Positions 15,944 to 23,989 of a DNA stretch of 64,000 nt are shown in pieces. The first letter of the stretch is position 1. Every line of letters starts with the position of its first letter. The position numbers and the translations under genes are program-made. The DNA lies in contig NZ_JBDFMI010000001.1 of NCBI RefSeq assembly GCF_047238185.1, positions 496,001-560,000 on the forward strand, read 5' to 3'. This stretch comes from Bacillus_AD sp047238185 (GTDB lineage Bacteria > Bacillota > Bacilli > Bacillales > DSM-1321). The notes beneath the pieces are model-generated. The model was given only the letters and a program-made list of their open reading frames with translations, did no database searches and had not been told where the DNA came from.

Positions 15944-16285
15944 ATGAAATTAGCTTTTTTATGCCATCCGGTCGAACGGCTGCAAGAATCATTATCCTTT
16001 TACCGCGATGAATTAGGATTTGAAGAGGCTTGGCGGGAAGGTGACCACACAATTGCTTTAAAGCTGCCAGGTTCAGAAGTTCAATTAATGATTGAAGATG
16101 ACGGAGAAGGGGTAGCTGCGGGGGGAACCTTTATTGTGGACAGTGTTGATGAATTTTATCGAATCAATAAAGAGAATTTCGACTTCTTGAAGCTGCCATG
16201 CGATATACCGCCGGGACGATACGCTATTTTTCAGGATGCTTCAGGCAACCCAATCAGAATACTCGACATGAGCAATGAAGCTTAG
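15944..16285 (+). CDS. VOC (glyoxalase/bleomycin resistance) family protein
   Basis: The 113-residue protein is a single VOC domain. It opens with a strand and the helix ERLQESLSFYRDELGF, then EVQLMIEDDGEG, then a closing strand with IFQDASGNPIRILDM. His8 fits the first metal ligand, but the usual final Glu after GNPI is Arg, so metal binding may be lost. VOC proteins of this size bind or modify small hydrophobic or antibiotic-like molecules. ATG 15944 is chosen because GGAAGGAG lies just upstream. A strong terminator follows and closes the four-gene group that begins with the nucleotidyltransferase. Confidence 0.8.
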   Translation: MKLAFLCHPVERLQESLSFYRDELGFEEAWREGDHTIALKLPGSEVQLMIEDDGEGVAAGGTFIVDSVDEFYRINKENFDFLKLPCDIPPGRYAIFQDASGNPIRILDMSNEA

Positions 16286-16305
16286 TTCATAATGGGGGAT
16301 TTTCT

Positions 16306-16338
16306 AAGATGATATTTCGGCGGAAATATCATCTTTTT
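16306..16338 (+). terminator. terminator after VOC gene
   Basis: AAGATGATATTTC pairs perfectly with GAAATATCATCTT around a 4-base loop, followed by a T-run. Confidence 0.9.
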
Positions 16339-16372
16339 ATAAGAAGTGATTGGCCGTATGAAAGGAGGGAGC

Positions 16373-16771
16373 ATGTCCTGCATGCGGAATGGCTTACAAT
16401 CAAAACAAAAAGACGTCATTATTGTTTTATTGCTTATAATCATCATAGGGATGTTTGTCTATCATCGCTACTTTCAAGTGAACACTTCTTTGAAGCTGTA
16501 TCAGAGAATAGGAATGGCAGGCACTAATTACAGTAAGATCGATGCTTTATTTTTAAAAGAACTGCAGGGAACCTTGCCCAAAGCTGTATATCATGACTTT
16601 AAAAGTTTAAATGAGAAGGGAAGCCCCAATAAAATCAGCCAGTACAGTATTTTTGAATATGGGGAGCTTGGTAAAAAGGTCATTATTGAAGTGACACCCG
16701 GGCAGGAAAATGTAAGAATACGAAGTATAGATGTGAAAGAGGACAATTCTCAAGGTTCATTTTTGGATTGA
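16373..16771 (+). CDS. single-pass membrane protein, possibly DUF3139-like
   Basis: The 132-residue protein has a short basic N-terminus, one strongly hydrophobic helix (about 16-35, VIIVLLLIIIIGMFVYHRYF) and a soluble domain of about 95 residues likely outside the membrane. The overall plan resembles DUF3139 proteins, but this is not certain. AAAGGAGGG lies 3-4 bases before ATG 16373; ATG 16382 is a reasonable alternative. No partner gene is apparent. A bidirectional terminator follows. Confidence 0.6.
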   Translation: MSCMRNGLQSKQKDVIIVLLLIIIIGMFVYHRYFQVNTSLKLYQRIGMAGTNYSKIDALFLKELQGTLPKAVYHDFKSLNEKGSPNKISQYSIFEYGELGKKVIIEVTPGQENVRIRSIDVKEDNSQGSFLD

Positions 16772-16773
16772 AC

Positions 16774-16807
16774 AAAAAGAGCGCAGAATGGTTTCTGGCG
16801 CTCTTTT
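16774..16807. terminator. bidirectional terminator
   Basis: AAAAAGAGCGC pairs with GCGCTCTTTT around a 13-base loop. It lies between the membrane protein gene and the convergent universal stress protein gene. Confidence 0.85.
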
Positions 16808-16817
16808 CGGTATATGC

Positions 16818-17276
16818 TTATTCTTCTTCTTTTTCTTTTTGTGTTCTGACAACCAAAACATCGCATGGTGCATAACGGGTGATATGTTCAGAAACACTAC
16901 CTATAAGGAAGCGTTCCACAGCATTCAGGCCAGTCGCCCCACAGATGATCAAGTCGATGTTATGTTTCTTGGCAAGGTCTTTAGGTACTTTCACTTTTGG
17001 AGAACCGTATTCGACCTCAACCTGAACAGTATGTACGCCATCTTGTTCAGCGGCTGCTTTGTACTCTTCCAATAGTTCCTTGGCATATGATTCAGAGCGT
17101 TCCGCCATTGTACGGTCATATGCTTCGATTGTTGCAAAGTTGCGAGTGTCAATTACATGAGCAATGACTAATTTTGCATTGTTGCGTTTAGAAATTTCGA
17201 CTGCTTTCTTAAATGCCCATTCAGCCTCTTTAGATCCATCCACTGCGACAAGAATGTTTTTATAAGTTAAACTCAT
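16818..17276 (-). CDS. universal stress protein, UspA family
   Basis: The 152-residue protein begins MSLTYKNILVAVDGSKEAEWAF and contains the ATP-binding signature G-x2-G-x9-G-S (GATGLNAVERFLIGSVSEH, about 117-135), so it is of the nucleotide-binding class. Family members are cytosolic dimers made under general stress or energy limitation. An ATG two codons earlier (17282) is possible; ATG 17276 gives the more usual start and a better gap to AAAGGAGG. The protein ends in an acidic KEKEEE tail. A TATAAT-like -10 lies in the upstream AT-rich stretch. Confidence 0.9.
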   Translation of the reverse strand: MSLTYKNILVAVDGSKEAEWAFKKAVEISKRNNAKLVIAHVIDTRNFATIEAYDRTMAERSESYAKELLEEYKAAAEQDGVHTVQVEVEYGSPKVKVPKDLAKKHNIDLIICGATGLNAVERFLIGSVSEHITRYAPCDVLVVRTQKEKEEE

Positions 17277-17403
17277 AATCATTGCGCCTCCTTTTGTATA
17301 CTCACTATTATATCAAATGTAGATAGTGAATTTGTTGAAAAATAACGAATTTTAACAGTAATAAGATTTTTTACTATTACGACAGGAGAAAGGGGGGGCA
17401 GCT

Positions 17404-17532
17404 TTGAAAAACAATCAAAAGAATGAATTTATATACGATGAAAAAGGATTGGAAGAAACGCAGCGGCAATTGCAGGAAGCCTACGGGCATGAACCTGTGA
17501 AAGAAAAAAGAAAAAAAAGCAAAGAAAAATAG
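17404..17532 (+). CDS. small hydrophilic protein, 42 residues
   Basis: The frame starts at TTG with an AGGAGAAAGGGGGG purine tract 4-5 bases upstream. It encodes a highly charged 42-residue protein that ends in a Lys/Arg/Glu-rich tail (EKRKKSKEK). A perfect terminator follows 54 bases later. It is divergent from the universal stress gene. Size and composition resemble small basic Bacillus proteins of unknown role; I do not recognise the family. The strong ribosome binding site and its own terminator support a real gene. Confidence 0.6.
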   Translation: MKNNQKNEFIYDEKGLEETQRQLQEAYGHEPVKEKRKKSKEK

Positions 17533-17585
17533 AAATTTGTATGGAGATTGGCGGCAGCGGGTGAAATAAAGAGAACATGAATAGA

Positions 17586-17626
17586 AGAAAGCGATGCATG
17601 AAACAATCATTGCATCGCTTTCTTTT
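17586..17626. terminator. terminator after small protein gene
   Basis: AGAAAGCGATGCA pairs perfectly with TGCATCGCTTTCT around a 12-base loop, followed by a T-rich run. It may also serve the peptidase gene on the other strand. Confidence 0.9.
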
Positions 17627-17693
17627 CGTGCTTATTTGCTTCCGCCTAGGCAAAAAGAGGGCATCTTGGAGGATGCAGTCTTTTCTTGATGGT

Positions 17694-18791
17694 TTATTTA
17701 ATGATTTGCAATTCTTTAGGGAATTTTGTCAGGATTTCGCAGCCGTTTTCAGTGACATAAATGTCATCTTCGATACGAACTCCGGCCACGTCTGGAACGT
17801 AGATTCCCGGTTCAATTGTGTATACCATTCCTTTTTGCAAAGGAAGTGTATTCGTTTCCGTCAACGAAGGATACTCATGGACGGAAATGCCAAGGCCATG
17901 GCCTAATCGGTGAGGGAAGTAGTCGCCATATCCTTTTTCGGCTATGTAATTGCGTGCTGCTGCATCGACTTCAGAGCATAATGAGCCCGGCTTGCTTAGA
18001 TCAATTGCCGCTAATTGTGCACCAAGGACTGTATCGTAGATTTCTTTTTGCTTATCATTGATATCGCCATATGCAACTGTACGTGTAATATCTGAGCAAT
18101 ATCCTTCATAAACGACACCTAAATCGAACAGGACAAGGTCGCCTTTTTTAATTTTAGCCTGCCCTGGAGTGCCGTGGGGAGAAGCTGCATTTTTGCCTGT
18201 CAATACCATTGTGGCAAAGGACATTTGATTGATGCCTTTTTTCTTCATTTCATATTCGATAGCGGCAAGGACATCCATTTCTGTCTTGCCTTCCTGGATT
18301 TCATTGACCCCTACTTGAACTGCATAATCGGCTAGACGGCAAGCTTCACGAAGAATTTCCAGCTCTTTTTCGTCCTTGATCATGCGTAGTTGGCGCAATT
18401 TTTCTTCTGCAGAAACAAGTGCAGGGGCGGCAAAAGCTTCCTGGATCGCTTCGTAACGCTCGATGTTCATATGTTCTTTTTCAACAGCAACTGTTTTCAC
18501 ATCAATATTTCTTTTTTCAATCGCTGTCTTGATCATGTCCCATGGATTTTCAATATCTGTGTAACCGATAATTTCATGAGCCCAACCTGTTTGTTTGGCA
18601 TCATTCACTTCCATCTTAGGGCAAATTAGAATTGGGTCTGCATCGGGGAAGACAGCCAAAGATAATAATCTCTCGTGAGGATCGCTATAGAAGCCGCTTA
18701 AATGGAAAACGTTTTCTGTAGATGTGATGAAGGCAGCTGAAATATGTTGTTGTTGTAACCAGTTTTTAAAAAGCTCTAATCGATTATTCAT
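17694..18791 (-). CDS. Xaa-Pro dipeptidase/aminopeptidase (M24B)
   Basis: The 365-residue protein has a creatinase-like N-terminal domain (about 1-130) and a pita-bread catalytic domain. All five metal ligands are visible: Asp in LFDLGVVYEG, Asp in CSDITRTVAYG, His in HRLGHGLGISVHE, Glu in TIEPGIY and Glu in GVRIEDDIYV. It removes N-terminal residues next to proline or splits Xaa-Pro dipeptides in the cytosol with two divalent metal ions. It is close in plan to Bacillus YkvY/PepQ. ATG 18791 is chosen because AGGAGG lies 7 bases upstream; the longer frame has no such site. It is divergent from ytkL. Confidence 0.9.
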   Translation of the reverse strand: MNNRLELFKNWLQQQHISAAFITSTENVFHLSGFYSDPHERLLSLAVFPDADPILICPKMEVNDAKQTGWAHEIIGYTDIENPWDMIKTAIEKRNIDVKTVAVEKEHMNIERYEAIQEAFAAPALVSAEEKLRQLRMIKDEKELEILREACRLADYAVQVGVNEIQEGKTEMDVLAAIEYEMKKKGINQMSFATMVLTGKNAASPHGTPGQAKIKKGDLVLFDLGVVYEGYCSDITRTVAYGDINDKQKEIYDTVLGAQLAAIDLSKPGSLCSEVDAAARNYIAEKGYGDYFPHRLGHGLGISVHEYPSLTETNTLPLQKGMVYTIEPGIYVPDVAGVRIEDDIYVTENGCEILTKFPKELQIIK

Positions 18792-18919
18792 TCTAATTCC
18801 TCCTATTGAATCAACTATTTTGAGATTACCAGTATAAAAGGGTAATTGCAAACTGTTATACTTAAAGAAAAGAAGGGTATAAAGGTAGCGAAATATCTGT
18901 ATGGAAAGGGGATTGGACC

Positions 18920-19603
18920 ATGAACGTATCATTTCACGGACACTCAGTGGTAAAAATTGAAACAAATGGGAAAATGATCTTGATCGACCCGTATATTACG
19001 GGCAATGGACAGACTGATTTAAAGGTGGAGGATCTCAAGCCGGATGTGATTATTTTAACCCACGGACATGATGACCATGTCGGGGATACAGTTCAATTGG
19101 CAAAAAAACATGGCTCCCTCGTAGTGGGAATCGTCGAATTGCTAACGATGCTGGAGTGGCAAGGGGTTGAAAATACACATCCAATGAGCATTGGAGGATC
19201 GAAGGAATTTGATTTCGGCAATGTAAAGCTTACCCCTGCCTTCCATGGTTCCGGCTTTATTACAAAAGATAAGCAAATCGTTTATTGCGGACAGCCAGCG
19301 GGTGTATTGCTGACCATAGAAGGGCGCACTATCTATCACGCCGGCGATACGGCTTTGTACTCTGACATGAAGCTGATCGGTGAACGTCATCCAATTGACC
19401 TTGCCTTCGTGCCGATCGGAGATAATTTTACAATGGGTCCTGAAGATGCTGCCAAGGCAGTTGAATTCCTGGATCCGAAGGTAGCTGTGCCTATGCACTA
19501 TAATACATTCCCTCCTATTCAACAGGACCCTGAGCGTTTTCTTTCTATGCTGCCAAAAGGCAAAGGGAGAATCCTCCACCCCGGGGAATCCATTCACTTT
19601 TAA
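18920..19603 (+). CDS. ytkL: metal-dependent hydrolase YtkL (UPF0173)
   Basis: The 227-residue protein is a metallo-beta-lactamase-fold hydrolase. HGHDDHVGD (about 50-58) gives the metal ligands, followed by FHGSGF (about 107-112), HAGDTALYSDM (about 141-151) and a C-terminal PMHYNTFP (about 192-199). The length equals the UPF0173 family, and gene order with ytoI and nrnA matches B. subtilis ytkL. The physiological substrate is unknown. ATG is preceded by GGAAAGGGG. A terminator follows. Confidence 0.92.
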   Translation: MNVSFHGHSVVKIETNGKMILIDPYITGNGQTDLKVEDLKPDVIILTHGHDDHVGDTVQLAKKHGSLVVGIVELLTMLEWQGVENTHPMSIGGSKEFDFGNVKLTPAFHGSGFITKDKQIVYCGQPAGVLLTIEGRTIYHAGDTALYSDMKLIGERHPIDLAFVPIGDNFTMGPEDAAKAVEFLDPKVAVPMHYNTFPPIQQDPERFLSMLPKGKGRILHPGESIHF

Positions 19604-19612
19604 TAAGAGGGC

Positions 19613-19641
19613 AAGCACATGCTGGCAGGCATGTGCTTTTT
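19613..19641 (+). terminator. terminator after ytkL
   Basis: AAGCACATGC pairs perfectly with GCATGTGCTT around TGGCAG, followed by a T-run. Confidence 0.9.
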
Positions 19642-19811
19642 GATGGGGTTTATAGGGCAGCGTTCATATTTCAAATATGGAATGCTGATTTGCGGGTGCT
19701 TATCTGCAGATGGCAAGCTCTCCCGTTGGACAAAGTGGGGCAAAATATTCTTCTTTATGTTCTTTCTGCATACACTGCTAATAGTGGAAGAATAGGAGAG
19801 GAAGGATAGGC

Positions 19812-20048
19812 ATGAGAGAAAGATTGATTTTATGTTTATTGCTGATTATATGCATGCTGTATTATGCAGTGCCTCAAATGAAGAGTTATTCATCGCCCGA
19901 ACAGCTCTGGTTTGCCGGAGCCTGGCTGATGCTGGCGCTATTTGCGGCAGCAGGCAATATGGCTGCGCTTTTGTATAAAGGCAAGTACAAAAAGCAGGCT
20001 AAGCCAGTGAAAACGTCTAAGAAAAGAAAAAGAAGCTACAATTATTAA
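19812..20048 (+). CDS. small membrane protein, 78 residues
   Basis: The protein has two hydrophobic helices (about 4-20 and 31-55) and a strongly basic tail (KTSKKRKRSYNY). GAGGAAGGA lies upstream of the ATG. The topology suggests both ends inside, with the basic tail in the cytosol. It lies between ytkL and ytoI. I do not recognise the family; there is no partner evidence. Confidence 0.6.
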   Translation: MRERLILCLLLIICMLYYAVPQMKSYSSPEQLWFAGAWLMLALFAAAGNMAALLYKGKYKKQAKPVKTSKKRKRSYNY

Positions 20049-20056
20049 GACGAGAA

Positions 20057-20086
20057 TTGTATCTATATGCTCTTTACCCTTATAAT
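20057..20086 (+). promoter_or_regulatory. sigma-A promoter of ytoI
   Basis: TTGTAT, an 18-base spacer and TATAAT lie 35 bases before the TTG start of ytoI. Confidence 0.7.
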
Positions 20087-20120
20087 GGAGGTAAACGGTT
20101 TTTGTAAAGGGTGAAGAGCT

Positions 20121-21440
20121 TTGGCTACAAAGCATGAACAAATATTAAAATATATAGATGAGCTCCCAATCGGTGAAAAAATATCTGTACGTCAAATCGC
20201 TAAAGAGTTGGGCGTAAGTGAGGGAACGGCCTATAGAGCGATTAAGGATGCAGAAAATAAAGGGTATGTCAGTACGATAGAGCGTGTCGGAACCATCCGC
20301 ATCGAACGCAAAAAGAAAGAGAATATCGAGAAGCTGACATACGCTGAAGTGGTGAATATAGTGGATGGACAAGTGCTCGGCGGCAAGGCTGGGTTACATA
20401 AAACATTGAACAAGTTCGTCATCGGTGCTATGAAACTGGAAGCTATGATGCGTTATACAGGTGCAGGAAACCTCTTGATTATCGGTAACAGAACTAATGC
20501 ACATGAGCTCGCCCTTCAGGCAGGCGCTGCTGTATTGATTACAGGTGGCTTTGATACGGACGATCATGTGAAAAAGATAGCAGACGAATTGCAGCTGCCT
20601 ATTATCTCAAGCAGCTATGATACGTTTACTGTGGCAACTCTGATCAATAGAGCCATTTATGACCAGTTGATCAAAAAAGAAATTCTTCAGGTGGAAGATA
20701 TTTTGACCCCGGTCAACGATACAGCCCATCTCCATTCAGGAGATACGGTCGGCCGTTGGTTTGAGCTCAACGAAGAAACAACCCACAGCAGATTTCCAGT
20801 GGTGGATGCAAACAATAAAGTAATCGGTGTGGTGACAGCGAAGGATATTATGGGATCTCCGCATGAAACCCCGATTGATAAAGTGATGACCAAGCATCCG
20901 ATGACAGTGAACGGAAAGACAAGCGTTGCATCTTCAGCCCATACAATGGTTTGGGAAGGGATAGAAATGTTGCCGGTAGTGGACAACCATACGAATTTGC
21001 AAGGCATTATTAGCCGGCAGGATGTGCTGAAGGCGCTGCAAATGATCCAACGCCAGCCGCAAGTCGGAGAGACAATCGATGATGTCATAGCTTCCCAGCT
21101 CGTTTCTGTGAATGGAAAGAGCAAGGGGGAAGAAGTATACAGATGTGAAGTCACACCGCAGATGACCAATTATTTAGGGACCATTTCCTATGGTGTATTC
21201 ACAACCATTGTAACGGAAGCGGCAAATAGGGTGCTTCGGACATTTAAAAGGGGAGACCTCGTTGTTGAGAATATGACCATTTATTTCATCAAGCCTGTAC
21301 AAATAGACAGTCAGCTTGAAATTGTCCCTAAAGTACTGGAGGTCGGCCGTAAGTTTGGTAAGGTGGACATTGAAGTGTTCAATGAAGGCAAGCTGGTCGG
21401 CAAGACGATGATGATGTGCCAATTACTGGACCGCCATTAA
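20121..21440 (+). CDS. ytoI: YtoI: HTH-DRTGG-CBS-hotdog protein
   Basis: The 439-residue protein starts at TTG with AAAGGGTGA upstream. Its domains in order are a GntR-like winged helix (about 1-65), a DRTGG domain (about 75-180), a pair of CBS domains (about 190-310, with RFPVVDANNKVIGVVTAKDIMG and MLPVVDNHTNLQGIISRQDVL) and a C-terminal thioesterase-like hotdog domain (about 320-435). This is the fixed layout of the YtoI family. CBS pairs usually bind adenosine ligands, so a nucleotide-sensing regulator or enzyme is likely, but no reaction is established. A strong terminator follows. Confidence 0.9.
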   Translation: MATKHEQILKYIDELPIGEKISVRQIAKELGVSEGTAYRAIKDAENKGYVSTIERVGTIRIERKKKENIEKLTYAEVVNIVDGQVLGGKAGLHKTLNKFVIGAMKLEAMMRYTGAGNLLIIGNRTNAHELALQAGAAVLITGGFDTDDHVKKIADELQLPIISSSYDTFTVATLINRAIYDQLIKKEILQVEDILTPVNDTAHLHSGDTVGRWFELNEETTHSRFPVVDANNKVIGVVTAKDIMGSPHETPIDKVMTKHPMTVNGKTSVASSAHTMVWEGIEMLPVVDNHTNLQGIISRQDVLKALQMIQRQPQVGETIDDVIASQLVSVNGKSKGEEVYRCEVTPQMTNYLGTISYGVFTTIVTEAANRVLRTFKRGDLVVENMTIYFIKPVQIDSQLEIVPKVLEVGRKFGKVDIEVFNEGKLVGKTMMMCQLLDRH

Positions 21441-21455
21441 GAATAAAATGGGGAA

Positions 21456-21486
21456 AAGAAAAGGATGCCAAGAGCATCCTTTTCTT
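21456..21486. terminator. bidirectional terminator between ytoI and ytpI
   Basis: AAGAAAAGGATGC pairs perfectly with GCATCCTTTTCTT around a 5-base loop. It lies between convergent genes. Confidence 0.9.
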
Positions 21487-21505
21487 GAAGTGATATGTGC
21501 AAAAG

Positions 21506-21814
21506 TTATCTTGTCTGTCTCAATTGGTCAGCTTCATCTGCTGCTAAGGGAAGAAAGAAACGGTAAGACTTAAAACCGCCCCAGAGGCTAAGCGCTCCCA
21601 TCAAGATAAAGATGGCTGAAATAATATAAGTAAGCGCAGTTTGAAAAAGGAATAGTTGGTTTATGCCGAATAACAACACAAACAAACCCAGCGCCATCGA
21701 TGATTTGGCGGATAGCCATTTGCGTTCCATCGGCTGTTTGGTCCGGAAAAATCTAATTTTATAGAAAAGGTAAAATCCGACCGAAAGGGTAATCAGTATG
21801 ACAAAGACTGGCAT
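21506..21814 (-). CDS. ytpI: YtpI family membrane protein
   Basis: The 102-residue protein has three hydrophobic helices (about 2-19, 38-58 and 62-82) and a hydrophilic C-terminus (AADEADQLRQTR). Length, MPVFVILI-type start and position between ytoI and nrnA match B. subtilis YtpI. Function is unknown. It is transcribed toward ytoI and shares the terminator between them. GGAGGTCC lies upstream of the ATG. Confidence 0.85.
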   Translation of the reverse strand: MPVFVILITLSVGFYLFYKIRFFRTKQPMERKWLSAKSSMALGLFVLLFGINQLFLFQTALTYIISAIFILMGALSLWGGFKSYRFFLPLAADEADQLRQTR

Positions 21815-21954
21815 AAAGGACCTCCGTTTTTAGTATTGTTGTACAGTTATTGTAACGGGAATATCCAGTAAATGCTATAATTATGGAAAAATTGAACAAA
21901 ATAACAGAGCGTTTCCGTTGTTGTCCGGCGGGAATGGAAGGGATGGATAGTTGA

Positions 21955-22902
21955 ATGATACAAGAAGAGATTCTTAATGCCATTAAAGAGTATAATACGA
22001 TTATTTTACATAGGCATGTGCGCCCGGATCCCGATGCCTATGGGTCCCAATGCGGCCTAGCAGAGATACTGAAGGCATCCTTCCCCGGGAAAAATATCTA
22101 TTGTGTAGGAGAGGAAGAGAGATCTCTTCACTTTCTGAAAAGACTGGATCAAATTGAAGAAGCTGTATACGAGGGAGCATTGGTCATTGTCTGCGATACA
22201 GCCAATCAGGAGCGTGTATGCGATCAAAGGTATATAAAGGGAACTAAAATCGTTAAAATCGACCATCATCCGAACGATGATGCGTACGGAGATCTTGTAT
22301 GGGTCGATACGGAAGCCAGTTCAACGAGTGAATTGATTTATGAATTTTATTTGTATGGCAAAGACAAAGGTTTGAAGATGAACAATGAGGCGGCACGCCT
22401 TTTATATGCGGGGATAGTAGGTGATACAGGAAGATTCCTTTATCCAAGCACTACTGAAAAAACGTTTAAATATGCTGGTGATCTAATTGAATATTCATTT
22501 TCACGAACAGATCTTTACAATAGCCTCTACGATTTGGATGAAAATATTTTCCGTTTGAACGGCTATGTAATGGAGCATTTCGAAATTTATCCTTCTGGTG
22601 CAGGGAAAATGGTTTTAGATAAGGATATCCTGCAAAAATACGGGGCAAAAGCATCGGATGCATCGCTTTTAGTAAGCAATTTAGGAGCCGTAAAAGGCTT
22701 AAAGGCATGGGTGTTTTTCATAGAAGAGGATCAGGAAATCCGTGTCCGTTTCCGTTCAAAAGGGCCGATCATTAATACAATCGCCAAAAAATTCAATGGA
22801 GGCGGCCATCCGTTGGCTTCAGGGGCTAGCATATCTTCGTGGACAGAAGTGGACGCTGTCATGGCTGAAGTGGAAAAAGCATGCCTTTCCTATAAAGGAT
22901 AA
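21955..22902 (+). CDS. nrnA: NrnA: oligoribonuclease/pAp phosphatase (DHH-DHHA1)
   Basis: The 315-residue protein has a DHH domain and a DHHA1 domain. The DHH motifs are HRHVRPDPDAYGS (about 19-31), VCDTANQERV (about 80-89), KIDHHPNDDAYGD (about 101-113) and SSTSELIYEF (about 122-131). DHHA1 ends with GGGHPLASGAS. In Bacillus this enzyme degrades nano-RNAs of 2-5 nucleotides and dephosphorylates pAp from sulfate assimilation, using manganese. Gene order supports the name. The ATG follows GGAAGGGATGG. Confidence 0.95.
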   Translation: MIQEEILNAIKEYNTIILHRHVRPDPDAYGSQCGLAEILKASFPGKNIYCVGEEERSLHFLKRLDQIEEAVYEGALVIVCDTANQERVCDQRYIKGTKIVKIDHHPNDDAYGDLVWVDTEASSTSELIYEFYLYGKDKGLKMNNEAARLLYAGIVGDTGRFLYPSTTEKTFKYAGDLIEYSFSRTDLYNSLYDLDENIFRLNGYVMEHFEIYPSGAGKMVLDKDILQKYGAKASDASLLVSNLGAVKGLKAWVFFIEEDQEIRVRFRSKGPIINTIAKKFNGGGHPLASGASISSWTEVDAVMAEVEKACLSYKG

Positions 22903-22913
22903 CGGCCACAGGG

Positions 22914-22941
22914 AAAAGCTGCCTGCTATTGGGCAGCTTTT
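22914..22941. terminator. terminator between nrnA and ytrI
   Basis: AAAAGCTGCC pairs with GGGCAGCTTTT around a 7-base loop. It lies between convergent genes and can act on both strands. Confidence 0.88.
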
Positions 22942-22949
22942 GTTCGATT

Positions 22950-23450
22950 TCACAGGCGTTTAACGAGTACTTCAATATGCAAGGTGGAATAAAACAACAC
23001 TTCGGATACTGTGAAAGTATATGTCTTCTCATTCATGATAACATGCTTGTTTTCAATTGTTTTCTTGAGAAGATGCTTACTCTTGTAAACACTTTCGACA
23101 TCCTTGGTCAATAAGGAACTGAGGTCTTTTTTTAACGCATCCTGGGCTTCCAGTGTCGATAATAAATCTAGGTGGAAGTCGCGGTAATTAGTGATCGTGA
23201 CCTGTATTTCCTGGATGGTCATTTTTTTGACGGTTTCTTTATTCTGTGTTTTGGATTCCTTTTCCCAAATGTCCAATTTATTTTTCTGTTCGGCTATCTC
23301 TTGCTTCAAATCGATAATGGTGGAAATTTGCCGCTCCTGCATCGAACTGTACATGTAAAGGAATATTAGCCAGCTGATGATGCCGCCGATGGCTATCCCC
23401 GCAAAGAAACGCTGCCACATTTTATTGAAGTCGATCGAGGGAGACTTCAT
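22950..23450 (-). CDS. ytrI: sporulation membrane protein YtrI
   Basis: The 166-residue protein has a short N-terminus, one membrane helix (about 16-35) and a long coiled-coil-rich extracytoplasmic part (about 40-165). The ATG at 23450 overlaps the stop of ytrH (ATGA), indicating coupling; the longer frame runs inside ytrH. In B. subtilis ytrH and ytrI are made in the mother cell and both are needed for normal sporulation, acting at the forespore membrane. Length and gene order agree. Confidence 0.88.
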   Translation of the reverse strand: MKSPSIDFNKMWQRFFAGIAIGGIISWLIFLYMYSSMQERQISTIIDLKQEIAEQKNKLDIWEKESKTQNKETVKKMTIQEIQVTITNYRDFHLDLLSTLEAQDALKKDLSSLLTKDVESVYKSKHLLKKTIENKHVIMNEKTYTFTVSEVLFYSTLHIEVLVKRL

Positions 23451-23782
23451 AAGGGCATATGCTCCTGTGTAAACCATTTGATGATAATCGCGCCCGTATT
23501 GGCTCCCGCCAAAGCAGCAAGTATCCATAGAATTTGTTTAATGATGTCCCGCGATTCCCCGTTGAAAATCCCCCTTTCAAATGTATAGAACGTATCGAAC
23601 GTACCTCCAATTGCTGCTACAATCGCCCAAATGCGCAGACTCTCCGAAAAACGGAGGATGGCCGTCAAGGGCGGCTGATTGGTAAAAAAAGCAGCCATGC
23701 CCCCAATAAGCGAGCCTCCCAGCAGCACACCCAAAGCAATAAAAAAACTATTTAAAAAAGCAGGAAAAAATGCTTCATTCAT
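23447..23782 (-). CDS. ytrH: sporulation membrane protein YtrH
   Basis: The 111-residue protein has three hydrophobic helices (about 6-30, 45-62 and 80-101) and begins MNEAFFPAFLNSFFIALG, as in YtrH. ATG 23782 is chosen because AAAGGATGG lies 7-8 bases upstream; the frame stays open further up without one. It is the first gene of the ytrHI pair and is divergent from dnaE. It is a sporulation protein of the mother cell in B. subtilis; no clear sigma-E promoter could be fixed by eye. Confidence 0.88.
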   Translation of the reverse strand: MNEAFFPAFLNSFFIALGVLLGGSLIGGMAAFFTNQPPLTAILRFSESLRIWAIVAAIGGTFDTFYTFERGIFNGESRDIIKQILWILAALAGANTGAIIIKWFTQEHMPL

Positions 23783-23989
23783 AGAATCCCATCCTTTATT
23801 AAATAACAAAAGTATACGGCATAGACCAACAGAGTTACATATTCTTGGACATGCCGAACCTAATCCATGTATATGAGGAAAAAAGGCAATTAAGTCCTTT
23901 TCTCCAAAACAGAACATATTTTCTTTTTGCTGAAAAAGACTTTATACTAAAGGATAAGAAAAACTTTCGATAGAAAGGGAGGGGTTTAT

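Noticed and set aside
16309..16527. 72-codon frame overlapping the DUF3139-like gene
   Set aside because: It begins inside a terminator and overlaps a better frame with a membrane helix and a strong ribosome binding site.
1..18800. Genomic island or prophage in the first 18.8 kb
   Set aside because: The gene content is accessory, but no integrase, transposase, tRNA-end or direct-repeat boundary is visible.
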